DNA of 64,000 nt, from contig CANNDD010000003.1 of NCBI GenBank assembly GCA_947503285.1, forward strand, positions 310,001-374,000, read 5' to 3'. This document shows, piece by piece, positions 17,487-26,211 of this stretch (position 1 is the first letter of the stretch; each line of letters begins with the position of its first letter). The DNA comes from an uncultured Croceitalea sp. (GTDB taxonomy: Bacteria > Bacteroidota > Bacteroidia > Flavobacteriales > Flavobacteriaceae). The notes below the pieces were generated by a model. It searched no databases and was not told the DNA's origin. It was given only the letters and a program-made list of their open reading frames with translations. Made by a program: the position numbers and the translations under genes.

Positions 17487-17513
17487 AAAAGACCCCAAAG
17501 AGGGGCCTTTTTA
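17487..17513. terminator. Terminator-like hairpin
   Basis: AAAAGACCCC-AAAGA-GGGGCCTTTT forms a 10-position stem with one mismatch and a T-run on the plus strand and a shorter one on the minus strand. It lies 150 bases downstream of the FNT transporter stop on the minus strand and is probably its distal terminator. Confidence 0.5.
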
Positions 17514-17663
17514 CTTGTATGATAGTATTGGGGTAGACAAGCCTTTAGGGTATGCCGTCTTGCCAAACCGGAAACGTGGTCGGTCATTCCCAATGATGAA
17601 CGGAGTAAAATTAAAATTAGCCCCATTTTTACAATTGCTCAATTAGAAAAAATAAGTGCTCTA

Positions 17664-18485
17664 TCAGTTCTCATTCGCCTTGTACGTTCGATACTTGAGG
17701 AACGCCACGAAAAACACCCCTCCAAAAGTATTGCCCAATAACATTACAATCAACGTGATCAAATAGTCCGTAAAATTGATGGAACCGGTCAACATACCGG
17801 TAAAAATTTCAATATTTCCAACGATACTATGGTGAAATCCCCCAAGGCCTATAATCAAGGTGATGATATAGACCACCAATATTTGCCCGACTGCATGCTT
17901 GATCGAAGAGAGGGACCAAGACAATAGGCCCATCAACCATCCTGCAAGTATTGCACTGCCGAAAATAGTAAGTATAGGATAACCTGCCACATGGGTGGCA
18001 ATGGCCTCAATACCCCCTAAGGTAATGACATGTAAAGACTTCCCTATGGTCAACAGCATTATACCGATGATAAAACCACCCAGAATATTTCCGGTAATAA
18101 CGATGGCCCAAAGTTTCATCAACTCTTGAAAAGAACGCCGGCCCCCGATTACGGGCAAGGCCAACAATGAGGTCTGCTCGGTGAATAGAATCGATTTTCC
18201 GACAATGACCAGAATAAAACCTAAAGGATACACGAAAGCAGCGGTATAAGGAATCCAATCTTCATCAATAACCCCCTTGAATTGGCTGTAACAAATGGCC
18301 ACTAACAAAAAACTGAACCCAATCTCCATACCGGCACTAAGTGCACTTAGAAAAGTGGCCATGGACTGTTTCTGATAAACTTCCAACCCTTCGCACAGTT
18401 GGTCGATCAAAATTTCGTCATGACCGCCCATATCGCCTTCTAGATTCGATTTTTTATCCAATTCGTCCTTTTCTTTTTTATCCAT
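17664..18485 (-). CDS. Formate/nitrite transporter (FNT) family channel
   Basis: The 273-aa protein has a charged N-terminal tail (about 45 residues, Lys/Glu/Asp-rich), then six membrane helices of the FNT fold. The diagnostic features are FLSALSAGMEIGFSFLL in helix 1, the GKSILFTEQTSLLALPV loop, GNILGGFI, and IGLGGFHHSIVGNIEIF, containing the conserved pore His region. FNT pentamers pass formate, nitrite, hydrosulfide or lactate. The HHSxxGNxE form and acidic tail resemble the YfdC-like branch, whose substrate is unproven. It lies 36 bases downstream of the BrkB gene, same strand. Confidence 0.88.
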   Translation of the reverse strand: MDKKEKDELDKKSNLEGDMGGHDEILIDQLCEGLEVYQKQSMATFLSALSAGMEIGFSFLLVAICYSQFKGVIDEDWIPYTAAFVYPLGFILVIVGKSILFTEQTSLLALPVIGGRRSFQELMKLWAIVITGNILGGFIIGIMLLTIGKSLHVITLGGIEAIATHVAGYPILTIFGSAILAGWLMGLLSWSLSSIKHAVGQILVVYIITLIIGLGGFHHSIVGNIEIFTGMLTGSINFTDYLITLIVMLLGNTFGGVFFVAFLKYRTYKANEN

Positions 18486-18521
18486 TATATATTTTTTATA
18501 AATAAGATTTTCATTTAGGGC

Positions 18522-19403
18522 TTAGGCTGTTTGAGTGGTTTCATTAGACCCATATTTCTTGGCATACACATTGGTAAACTGTGCCCCAAAGAACAAAATA
18601 AGACAGGCGTAAGAGACCCAAAGTAAAATAAGTACGATAGTTCCCGCTGCACCATAGGTGGAACCAGGTTCTACTTTGCCAAAATAGAATCCGATCATCG
18701 TTTTACCGATCAAAAACAAGATTCCCGTGATAATGGCACCCAGACGAACGGTTTTCCATTGTACTTTGATATCGGGCATGTACTTGAACATTAGGGCGAA
18801 TAAAACGGTCACGATTCCAAAAGAAACGACGGTATCCATAAAAAGGGTGATGTAAACCACCAAATCAGGTAAGATCTGCCGTAAGTAGTCGCGCAATGCT
18901 GACACTGCCGCAGTGATAAAAAAACTTATCAATAAAAGAAACCCTATGGCGAGTATAAACGCAAAACTTTTGGCCCTATCTATGACCAGTTTAAGAATGT
19001 TGGACTTTTGATTTTGCTGAAGGTTCCATATTTCATTTATGGACAATTGTAAATGGTAAAATACCCCTGTAGCACCATATATGAGGGTAGCAACCCCTAA
19101 AACCGTCGCAATACCACTCTTATTGCTGTCCCTGGTCTCGGCAATGATGTTCTGGATCGATTGCGCCGTATCACTACCTAATGCATTCGCTATCTCTTCG
19201 GTCAACGCCCCTTGAACTATGTCAGCCCCCCATATCAGGCCTACAAGATTTACAATGATCACCAGAAGGCCCGGTAGGGACAAAACAGCGTAATAGGCCA
19301 CGACGGCACTTAATCGAAAAGGCTCTTTACTGATCCAAGATTGGTAGGTAGTCACTAATAGCCCCCATAAATGGCCCCATCTAAAGTGTTCTTGTGTTTG
19401 CAT
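18522..19403 (-). CDS. YihY/BrkB family inner-membrane protein
   Basis: The 293-aa protein shows the six-helix YihY/BrkB layout: an amphipathic start, AVVAYYAVLSLPGLLVIIV, the LIYGATGVFYHLQLSINEIW motif typical of the family, then KSFAFILAIGFLLLISF, and YGAAGTIVLILLWVSYACLI at the end, followed by FGAQFTNVYAKKYG, a strong family signature. The name ribonuclease BN for this family is historical and incorrect. It is an integral inner-membrane protein of unknown transport role. Probably co-transcribed with the FNT gene downstream. Confidence 0.92.
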   Translation of the reverse strand: MQTQEHFRWGHLWGLLVTTYQSWISKEPFRLSAVVAYYAVLSLPGLLVIIVNLVGLIWGADIVQGALTEEIANALGSDTAQSIQNIIAETRDSNKSGIATVLGVATLIYGATGVFYHLQLSINEIWNLQQNQKSNILKLVIDRAKSFAFILAIGFLLLISFFITAAVSALRDYLRQILPDLVVYITLFMDTVVSFGIVTVLFALMFKYMPDIKVQWKTVRLGAIITGILFLIGKTMIGFYFGKVEPGSTYGAAGTIVLILLWVSYACLILFFGAQFTNVYAKKYGSNETTQTA

Positions 19404-19579
19404 ACCATCAAAACTCGATAAAATCCCGAATTACTATTCGAAACCCTTAATTTAAGTACTAAATGTTAGCAAAGGGAACAAAAAGGCCTTAAAAAAGTGA
19501 ATACGTTAAGAATTAATTGTTGTGCGCACATTAACCGTTTACCGTAGTGCTAATTTCGATATCCAGATACCGATTAAAA

Positions 19580-19717
19580 ATGAAGAATTTAATAAGGGCG
19601 GTCTTAGCAGGTTGGGGTGCAAAAAAACTCGGTGGTGGTAAATGTGGATGTATTGGAACCCTATTCGTATTTCTATTGTTATACTGGCTACTCGGTTTTG
19701 TATTCAATGTCATCTAA
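19580..19717 (+). CDS. Conserved-looking 45-aa glycine-rich membrane protein
   Basis: The short frame from ATG reads as MKNLIRAVLAGWGAKKLGGG, then KCGCIGTLFVFLLLYWLLG and a short tail. Similar tiny proteins with the GWGAKKLGGG element occur in flavobacteria as far as I recall. A basic amphipathic N-terminus with a Gly patch is followed by one membrane helix, with a CxC pair between them. It lies 27 bases upstream of the App1-type phosphatase gene in the same direction and may be its leader gene. Function unknown. Confidence 0.6.
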   Translation: MKNLIRAVLAGWGAKKLGGGKCGCIGTLFVFLLLYWLLGFVFNVI

Positions 19718-19744
19718 ATCGATAGCCCCTGAAATAAAATAATA

Positions 19745-20755
19745 ATGATTACCTATTTATCAAAATTACTTGATAACGAAGACCCTGTAATTATAATGCC
19801 ATTTACAGGATATGCCAATGCTGAAAGACTTTATGGCCAAGCTAGGGTTCTTGAAGACGAGGGCATTGCGAACGTAGAGGCCGAAGGTGTCGTCGGTAAT
19901 CTGTACCGATCTTTCAAACGGTTTGAAACCGATGAGATTCACGGAGCAAAAGTACATGTATCCTGGCCAGGAGGGGAAACCACATTAATATCCGATAAGG
20001 AAGGATATGTATATTTGGACGTTGCCTACAATCCCTCTTTATGTGATGCATCAGCTTCGTCAATTCCCCTAACCTATTCCCTGATTGAAAGAGGTGAAAT
20101 ATCATTCACTATAACCTCATCTGTCATACGACCTTTGGCATCAGCCCAATTTGGGGTCATTAGTGATATGGATGAAACGGTATTGCACACCGGGCTAGAC
20201 TCTTTTCTTAGATGGAAGGTCATCGTAAGTACCATGTTCACCGATAGCACTGCTAGAATGCCATTGGAAGGGGTACGGGATTTTTACGCGAAGCTCGCCA
20301 AAGGCTTTTCAGAAAAAGGGCAAAACCCTTTTTTTTATTTATCAAACAGCCCATGGAACCTGTACGACTATCTACAGGCCTTTTTAGAAGGTAAAAACTT
20401 TCCCAAGGGACCATTGTTGTTACGTGATATTGGATTGGAGAACAAAAGAAAGGACTCATTTCTTGAAGGCAACAAATTCATTAAAATAAGCCACATCTTA
20501 CAAACCTACCCAAAGCTGCCATTTTTACTTATTGGTGATGGGGAAGATTTGGATCCCGAAATTTATTTGGAAATCGCCAAAAGATTCCCAAATCAAGTGG
20601 CTACCATCTACATTCGGTCGGTTTCAGATAAAAGAAAGACCAAACGTATAGTGAGGTTGAAAGCCAACTTTGAAAACGTCGATATCAAGTTGATCTCGCA
20701 TACCAATGAGGCGATTTTGCATGCCATCGAAAAGGGATATATCAAACCACAATGA
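19745..20755 (+). CDS. App1-type phosphatase-domain (DUF2183) protein
   Basis: The 336-aa protein has an N-terminal beta-sandwich-like part (residues ~1-130) and a C-terminal HAD-like phosphatidate phosphatase App1 domain. SDMDETVLHTG near residue 140 carries the DxDxT nucleophile motif, FFYLSNSPWNLYDYLQAFL is the second family motif, and LIGDGEDLDPEIYLEI near 263 is the third (GDxxxxDPEIY). By homology to yeast App1 it would remove phosphate from phosphatidate or a related lipid. Bacterial members are poorly studied. It is 48 bases upstream of an FAD/NAD(P)-binding protein gene. Confidence 0.87.
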   Translation: MITYLSKLLDNEDPVIIMPFTGYANAERLYGQARVLEDEGIANVEAEGVVGNLYRSFKRFETDEIHGAKVHVSWPGGETTLISDKEGYVYLDVAYNPSLCDASASSIPLTYSLIERGEISFTITSSVIRPLASAQFGVISDMDETVLHTGLDSFLRWKVIVSTMFTDSTARMPLEGVRDFYAKLAKGFSEKGQNPFFYLSNSPWNLYDYLQAFLEGKNFPKGPLLLRDIGLENKRKDSFLEGNKFIKISHILQTYPKLPFLLIGDGEDLDPEIYLEIAKRFPNQVATIYIRSVSDKRKTKRIVRLKANFENVDIKLISHTNEAILHAIEKGYIKPQ

Positions 20756-20803
20756 ATTGGTTGATGTGCAATGCCTTTTATAGAAATTCAGTTACGTTGA
20801 AAC

Positions 20804-22555
20804 ATGAAAAATGAAGTAGCCAAAACCATAGGTATCATAGGTGTCGGGCCCAGGGGGCTTTCTGCCATGGAGTCTTTGTGCCTAGAGGCGTCAAGGCAGA
20901 ACCAAACAGTTCAAATACTGGCTTTTGAACCTTTTAAATACCCTGGAGCGGGGCCGGTCTATGATTTAAGACAGCCGAAGACCAACTGGTTGAATGTTAC
21001 CACGAGGGAGCTGGACATACCGGCACGGGAAGCGATTTCTTTTCATAACTTTCATATCCCCTATTTTCCCACATTTCAAGAATGGAGTGGTTTTAATGCC
21101 ACAAACGTGGATGAGGATGCCATTGATGCGTTCCCATTGCGCTCTAAGTTGGGGGAATACCTATATGACCGTTACCTAAGTATTGTCGCGATATTAAAGC
21201 CTTTGGGTTTGTACAGGCTAATAGAAACGAAAGTGACCGCAGTAACCTTCACCAATGAAGCGGTCACAATAACAGATTCCAATAATGCCAGGCATACGGT
21301 CGGTGAAGCAGTGCTTTGCATAGGGCACCAACCCACATATCACGATCAACAAATGACATCTTGGATAGCGCAATCAAATGATCATGTCGCCCTGCATTTG
21401 TTCAAAAAGCCTTATCCCGTGAAAATGTTTCAGGCCAAATTAGGCAACCCCTACAGGCCATCAGTCGGTATTCGTGGTTTCGGTCTGGCAATGATCGATG
21501 TTTGTCGGGCCCTAAGCGAAGGGCTTGGGGGCACGTTCAGGGTCGTCGATCACAGCACACAAAAAATGGTATACGAACCCAATGGTAAAGAACCCGAATA
21601 CATCGTTCCCTTTTCCCTTGATGGATTGCCAATGGCACCTAAACCCCTGAACAAGGAAATTGATGCCCACTACGTCGTCACAGACGGGGAACTTGAAAAC
21701 TATGTGGCCTTTATCAAGGCAAGGTTCAATAGCCACAATACCATAGATTCACCAAAGTTTCTTATTGAAGCGATAAGCCCAATAATCGCAACTAAATTTA
21801 TGCAACTAAATAAGCGCACCTTACCACACAAGTTGTCAAGTCAAGCCCTTGAGACCATTATAGAGGCTTGGTTACTTGATGAAGGTTTTGAACATGACTT
21901 GATACTCTCAAAAAGATCGCCCGTTAAGACCTTACTTCAAAAATTTGTCGCCATGGCGACGCATACCACAAAGCTAAGTTTAGACTATGTCATAGGGCAC
22001 GTTTGGCGCCATTGCCAACCCACTATGTACAGCATGCTGTCATTCGCCCCATTGAAAGATAGGGTCGTTGCTGAAATCATTGCATTGGATGAACGTTTGA
22101 AAAGATATTCTTATGGCCCACCCGTGAGTAGCCTTCAGCAACTTCTGGCACTGGCCGACGCAAAGTTATTGATCCTTGATGTTGTAAACAATCCTGAAAT
22201 CATCGTAACGGGTACCGGTTGGGAGCTTTCAAAGGAGAATAAAACAATCAAGGTAGAAGCCATGATCAATTCGGTATTGGATACCCCAAAGCTTAATAGG
22301 GTAAAAAGTGAACTGGTGGAACAGCTGCGTCAAGAACCAAGTGTTCGCCCCTTATATACCGACTTGGCAATAGCAACCGAAAAAGACGGAACCTTGATTT
22401 CCCGATCACCGCATAGTGCACTACCGATCGCCGTACTTGGCAGACTGGCAAAGGGTACCTTAGTGGGTGTTGATGCCATTGCCGAGTGCTTTGGTGTACG
22501 GTCAAAATACTGGGCAAAAGGGGTTTTTAATCGATTGGATAATGTCACCATGTAA
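20804..22555 (+). CDS. FAD/NAD(P)-binding oxidoreductase-like protein
   Basis: The 583-aa protein starts with a Rossmann dinucleotide motif IGIIGVGPRGLSAMES, followed by EPFKYPGAGPVYDLRQP and NWLNVTTRELDIP, the features of the FAD-NAD(P)-binding (NAD_binding_9) group. A second nucleotide site is seen at VGIRGFGLAMIDVCRAL. These large flavoproteins, often called hydroxyacylglutathione-hydrolase-like or lycopene-cyclase-like by error, have no firm substrate. Transcribed with the App1-type gene upstream. Confidence 0.82.
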   Translation: MKNEVAKTIGIIGVGPRGLSAMESLCLEASRQNQTVQILAFEPFKYPGAGPVYDLRQPKTNWLNVTTRELDIPAREAISFHNFHIPYFPTFQEWSGFNATNVDEDAIDAFPLRSKLGEYLYDRYLSIVAILKPLGLYRLIETKVTAVTFTNEAVTITDSNNARHTVGEAVLCIGHQPTYHDQQMTSWIAQSNDHVALHLFKKPYPVKMFQAKLGNPYRPSVGIRGFGLAMIDVCRALSEGLGGTFRVVDHSTQKMVYEPNGKEPEYIVPFSLDGLPMAPKPLNKEIDAHYVVTDGELENYVAFIKARFNSHNTIDSPKFLIEAISPIIATKFMQLNKRTLPHKLSSQALETIIEAWLLDEGFEHDLILSKRSPVKTLLQKFVAMATHTTKLSLDYVIGHVWRHCQPTMYSMLSFAPLKDRVVAEIIALDERLKRYSYGPPVSSLQQLLALADAKLLILDVVNNPEIIVTGTGWELSKENKTIKVEAMINSVLDTPKLNRVKSELVEQLRQEPSVRPLYTDLAIATEKDGTLISRSPHSALPIAVLGRLAKGTLVGVDAIAECFGVRSKYWAKGVFNRLDNVTM

Positions 22556-22740
22556 CAATTTGTTTTGAAACGCATTTAAACGTCAACAATAGCCGTCAGT
22601 CGTATTTTCTACCTGATAAACGATATTCAACATTCCCTAAGGATAAAAGTTATGTTATAGCATCAACTTTTAAATCATTTCAGCAACTGGAAGAACCCAA
22701 TTTCAAGCATCTTGGGGTAAACTACAAAACTACGACGACT

Positions 22741-23355
22741 TTGGAGACAATTATAAAAAAAGAAGCTAAGACGGACTACAAATTAGTATCGCACATTGAA
22801 AACCGGTGGAGCCCTAGAACATTTTCAGACATCCCGATTTCCAGTAATGATATTAAAATCTTATTGGAGGCAGGTAGATGGGCGGCAAGCTCATTCAATC
22901 TGCAACCCTGGATGATTTTTTGGGGCACCAAGGGGAGCAAGGCTTATGATATGCTATTCGATTGTATGAACGATTTCAATCAATCATGGGCCAAAAGCGC
23001 ACCATTACTGGTGGCAACGGCCTACAATACCAAAAAGCCCGACGGCAAGGATAATTTTCATGCCCTTCATGATCTGGGGCTGTTCATGGGTAATATGGGT
23101 ATTCAAGCACAGAGTATGGGCATAGGTCTACACCATATGGCGGGATTTGATTTTGAAAAAGCAAAAAGGAATCTTCAACTGCCCGACGAATACCACGTTG
23201 CGACCATGGTAGCTTTAGGTTTTTACGGAGGAACCATGGACAACCTCAACGATGAGCTAAAAGAACAAGAATTGAATCTGAATAGGGAAAGAAAACCCAT
23301 AGCTGAATTCGCTTTCAATGGAGCTTATGTAGACAGGGCCCAACTCGATACCTAA
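22741..23355 (+). CDS. Nitroreductase family flavoprotein
   Basis: The 204-aa protein has the FMN-binding start NRWSPRTFSDIPIS, the AGRWAASSFNLQPWMIFW segment that contacts FMN, and the later MGNMGIQAQSMGIGLHHMAGF helix typical of nitroreductases. It would be a dimeric NAD(P)H-dependent FMN enzyme in the cytoplasm; the substrate is open. Start is TTG (22741); no ATG lies upstream near the expected N-terminus. The upstream 185-base gap holds no other gene that I can support. Confidence 0.88.
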   Translation: METIIKKEAKTDYKLVSHIENRWSPRTFSDIPISSNDIKILLEAGRWAASSFNLQPWMIFWGTKGSKAYDMLFDCMNDFNQSWAKSAPLLVATAYNTKKPDGKDNFHALHDLGLFMGNMGIQAQSMGIGLHHMAGFDFEKAKRNLQLPDEYHVATMVALGFYGGTMDNLNDELKEQELNLNRERKPIAEFAFNGAYVDRAQLDT

Positions 23356-23407
23356 TACTGTCAGAGTATGTTATAAAATCATTACTAATCCTTCTAAAAA
23401 ACGAAAT

Positions 23408-23560
23408 ATGTCAATTGTAACCATCATTTTAAATATTCTATTACCGCCATTGGGCGTGTTTTTAAAGCATGGCCTCGGAAGCACCTTTTTAATCAGTATC
23501 GTACTGACCCTAATAGGTTGGCTCCCCGGTGTTATACACGCTTTTTATGTGAATCAATAA
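23408..23560 (+). CDS. Pmp3/YqaE (UPF0057) family small membrane protein
   Basis: A 50-codon frame encodes MSIVTIILNILLPPLGVFLK, then HGLGSTFLISIVLTLIGWLP and GVIHAFYVNQ. This is the full, classic Pmp3/YqaE pattern: two hydrophobic helices, the PPLGVFL motif, and the GWLPGxIHAFY ending. Members are stress-induced plasma-membrane proteolipids linked to salt and cold tolerance and membrane potential. It follows the nitroreductase gene after 52 bases and is closed by a terminator. Confidence 0.92.
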   Translation: MSIVTIILNILLPPLGVFLKHGLGSTFLISIVLTLIGWLPGVIHAFYVNQ

Positions 23561-23580
23561 ATAAGGCCGATATCAGAAAT

Positions 23581-23615
23581 AAAAAGGGCGAGTGGTAGAA
23601 CCACCCGCCCTTTTT
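23581..23615. terminator. Bidirectional terminator between convergent genes
   Basis: AAAAAGGGCG and CGCCCTTTTT flank an inner GTGG/CCAC stem, giving a long hairpin with T-runs on both strands. It lies between the Pmp3 gene (plus) and the four-helix-bundle gene (minus, stop at 23646). Confidence 0.85.
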
Positions 23616-23645
23616 AATGGGTAAAACAACTTAGGTATTGTACCC

Positions 23646-24095
23646 CTAATCCGCTAAATCTTCTAAGACCTTGATGCGGTTCAAGCCCGATTCAATTCTG
23701 GTCAATTGTCTTTGAAGTACTTCTTTTGCCCCTAAGGGTAACGGTTCATCCAAAATTTCCTTGTATTCATCCATTGCCGCTTTTTCGCCCGTAATCGCAG
23801 CTTCCAACATGGCTTCGTCATTGTCGGATGAGAAGAAGGACTTGACATCCATCCAAGTTCTATGAGCCGTACCCGTAAGACTACCAGAATCTTCAATTTC
23901 CTCTCCGGTCCTTCCAACAATCGTCTCTAATTGGGTTACGAAATTTTGTCTTTCATCACTCTTGGTTGAAAAATAATTTTTCAATTCCGATGAAGAAGCA
24001 TTTTCCGATGCTTTGCTAAAACCCTTTTTGGCATCAATATTCTTTTCAATCAATCCGTTTAACCTTTCGGCTACATTTTCAGTAAAATTATTCAT
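23646..24095 (-). CDS. PA2169-type four-helix-bundle protein (DUF2383, ferritin-like)
   Basis: The 149-aa protein consists of four long helices with the DUF2383/PA2169 pattern: ERLNGLIEKNIDAKKGFSKA, a second helix with LKNYFSTKSDERQNFVTQLE, a loop with GSLTGTAHRTWMDVKSFF (strongly typical), then ITGEKAAMDEYKEILDEPLP and a last helix. The Glu/His pattern suits a ferritin-like di-metal site, although function is not proven. Such genes are often part of general stress regulons, matching the neighbours Pmp3 and hibernation factor. Confidence 0.88.
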   Translation of the reverse strand: MNNFTENVAERLNGLIEKNIDAKKGFSKASENASSSELKNYFSTKSDERQNFVTQLETIVGRTGEEIEDSGSLTGTAHRTWMDVKSFFSSDNDEAMLEAAITGEKAAMDEYKEILDEPLPLGAKEVLQRQLTRIESGLNRIKVLEDLAD

Positions 24096-24319
24096 CCTTT
24101 ATATGTTTTAATACATTATCAATACTTCAAATTTAGGCCGCCCTAAGTGATAAGATCGACGCTAAAAATTCAGATATTAATCGATTTGAAAACACCAAAA
24201 GAGTCCTTTAAAAGTGGGATAGAATCAAATAATACTGAGGAATGCCCTAACTTGTCGAGCGTCTAAAAATAAGTGCGGATTACGTTCAAAATCACAAAGG
24301 CCGCGACTAAAAAAGCTTG

Positions 24320-25360
24320 ATGGAGGATACTCAGGATATTATCGAACAATTCAACTTGGTATACGTGAATGACCTTCATTTGCCTATTACCCGTATGGGT
24401 AAAAAGGATAAATTTCGATACCTATTGCATGGTGTTGAACTAAATGAAAAAAGCCACCTGAAAAGAATCGAGGCACTGGTCATTCCGCCAGCGTGGAAAG
24501 AGGTTATGATCACAGATCTGCCCAATGGACACCTTCAGGCCACTGGTCGTGACGCGAGATCCAGAAAACAATACCGTTACCACGATAAATGGTCGAAAAT
24601 CAGGAATCAAACAAAATTCAATAAGATGATATCCTTTGGCCGACAGTTGCCCAGAGTCAGAAAACAGGTCGATGAGGATCTAAACGAGGATGGTTGGCCT
24701 AAAAAAAAGGTAGTTGCCTTAATTGTCAGGCTTATGGAAGAAACACATATAAGGATAGGAAACATACAATACGCAAAGCGGAATAAGACCTATGGCCTTT
24801 CTACCCTTCGTAAAAAGCATGTGAATGTATTCAAGGACAAATTGCGTTTTGAATTTACCGGAAAAAAGGGCAAGGCCCATAAAGTGACCCTGAACAATAA
24901 AAAATTGGTCAAATTGGTCAGTGAGTGTGAGGAAATTCCTGGGTGGGAACTTTTTAAGTACTACGGCCCGTTAGGAACAAAGAAAACCGTGGATAGTACT
25001 ATGGTAAATGACTATATCCACACTATTTTCGGTTCACGCTTCAGTGCGAAGGATTTCAGGACCTGGGCGGCATCATTGATTTTTTTCGATACGCTTTATG
25101 ATTTGGGTATTACCCAAGATGAACGGCGGCAACAACAAAATATATTGAAGGCTTACGATTGTGCCTCAAAAGAACTTGGCAATACCAGAAACGTATGTCG
25201 AAAATACTATGTACACCCCGCGATAGAAAAAGCCTATGCTGATGGCCAGATCATCAACTATTTCAAAATAGTCGATGAAGAAACTGATAATGAATATGGT
25301 CGTACGGCCTCTGAAAAAGGGTTATTGGCACTTCTTGAAAATTCATACCGACCCTATTGA
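24320..25360 (+). CDS. DNA topoisomerase IB (poxvirus-like bacterial type)
   Basis: From the ATG at 24320 (a TTG directly before it would add one residue) the product is 346 aa. It has the N-terminal bacterial TopIB domain (PAWKEVMITDLPNGHLQATG, then GRDARSRKQYRYH). The catalytic domain has ETHIRIGN (first Arg), FTGKKGKAHKV (Lys), SAKDFRTWAAS (second Arg) and GNTRNVCRKYYVHPAIEKAY, with the nucleophilic Tyr in KYYVHP. It relaxes supercoils by nicking one strand through a 3'-phosphotyrosine link. It stands alone, divergent from the DUF2383 gene. Confidence 0.93.
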   Translation: MEDTQDIIEQFNLVYVNDLHLPITRMGKKDKFRYLLHGVELNEKSHLKRIEALVIPPAWKEVMITDLPNGHLQATGRDARSRKQYRYHDKWSKIRNQTKFNKMISFGRQLPRVRKQVDEDLNEDGWPKKKVVALIVRLMEETHIRIGNIQYAKRNKTYGLSTLRKKHVNVFKDKLRFEFTGKKGKAHKVTLNNKKLVKLVSECEEIPGWELFKYYGPLGTKKTVDSTMVNDYIHTIFGSRFSAKDFRTWAASLIFFDTLYDLGITQDERRQQQNILKAYDCASKELGNTRNVCRKYYVHPAIEKAYADGQIINYFKIVDEETDNEYGRTASEKGLLALLENSYRPY

Positions 25361-25376
25361 ATCTTTCCATTCAACT

Positions 25377-25508
25377 TCATGTCTTCTTGTAAGTCTTTTT
25401 TTTGCGAAGTAATCTATACCCGGTATAAGCGGCATGTACACCCAATAATAGTAGTTTTGCCTTTCTGCCCCTTGTTACCAACAAGGCTACTTTTAAGACT
25501 TTTTTCAT
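25377..25508 (-). CDS. 43-aa basic peptide translationally coupled to the hibernation factor
   Basis: The start ATG (25508-25506) overlaps the TGA stop (25507-25505) of the upstream hibernation-factor gene in the ATGA arrangement, a strong sign of coupled translation. The product reads MKKVLKVALLVTRGRKAKLL, then LLGVHAAYTGYRLL and a Lys/Thr-rich tail: highly basic, with a moderately hydrophobic centre. It could be membrane-associated or RNA/ribosome-associated. No homologue is recognised. Confidence 0.6.
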   Translation of the reverse strand: MKKVLKVALLVTRGRKAKLLLLGVHAAYTGYRLLRKKKTYKKT

Positions 25509-25822
25509 GACGCTATTCCCGAGGTGAAGTCCCTTTTACGTTTCTGTAACTGATCGGTAAGGTCACTTATGGTTTTCTTAGTAGCAGATTTAAAATCACT
25601 GTCGTTCGATTCGGCATACAATCGTGGCCCGGGGGCACTTAATCTAATCTCACAAATACAATTTTCTCCATCAGTTCGGTTATCCCTTCTAAGAAAAACA
25701 TCGGCCCGATGTATAAAAGTATATTTATTACTTAGCTTTTTTAATTCATCGGTAATGTATTCGTCCATTGATACTGATTTGGCAATATCTACATAATTGA
25801 AAATTATTTGAAAATCTTTCAT
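25505..25822 (-). CDS. hpf: Ribosome hibernation promoting factor / RaiA family
   Basis: The 105-aa protein has the short HPF/RaiA beta-alpha-beta-beta-beta-alpha fold: FQIIFNYVDIAKSVSMDEYI, a helix DELKKLSNKYTFIHRADVFL, NCICEIRLSAPGPRLYAES and the final helix FKSATKKTISDLTDQLQKRK. It binds the 30S decoding/mRNA channel and inactivates ribosomes in stationary phase. It lacks the long C-terminal dimerisation domain, so it is a short-form type. The gene is followed, with a 4-base ATGA overlap, by a small basic ORF. Confidence 0.88.
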   Translation of the reverse strand: MKDFQIIFNYVDIAKSVSMDEYITDELKKLSNKYTFIHRADVFLRRDNRTDGENCICEIRLSAPGPRLYAESNDSDFKSATKKTISDLTDQLQKRKRDFTSGIAS

Positions 25823-25867
25823 AGGCAGCTATTTTTTATTTCTTGATTTTTTTACTGAGACAATACG

Positions 25868-26044
25868 TTAATCGTTGGCATTACTTTCATTAATTTCGAA
25901 GGAATCACCATTTTCATTTCGATCTGCATTCGGGCTTTCCCCTTCTTTCGCACTACTTTCATTGATTTCAAAAGTGTTTCCGTTTTTATTGCCCGATTCC
26001 TCATTACCTCGGTGTTGTTCGCTACTCTTATCTTCCGCTATCAT
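25868..26044 (-). CDS. Small acidic protein with an internal direct repeat
   Basis: From the ATG at 26044 the product is 58 aa, hydrophilic and rich in Glu, Asn, Ser and Gly. It contains two copies of a 12-residue unit: GNTFEINESSAK and GDSFEINESNAN, each preceded by a similar Asn-rich stretch (NKNGN / NENGD). The longer frame from 26104 adds a Cys/His-rich stretch that looks non-coding. No signal or membrane segment is present. The protein is probably disordered; function unknown. It lies 45 bases upstream of the hibernation-factor gene on the same strand. Confidence 0.5.
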   Translation of the reverse strand: MIAEDKSSEQHRGNEESGNKNGNTFEINESSAKEGESPNADRNENGDSFEINESNAND

Positions 26045-26211
26045 TTTACAAATTGTTTTGATGTTACCATTATTTCGATGTTTGCAAGTAACCATTAATA
26101 TCAAAAGAAGGTTGACTACTTTGCGATTATGATTGACCCTAATACGAAAAGGTGGTTTTTGGGATTATGCCAACCTGTTCCAGTATTGATTTGAATTCAA
26201 CGATAACCTAA

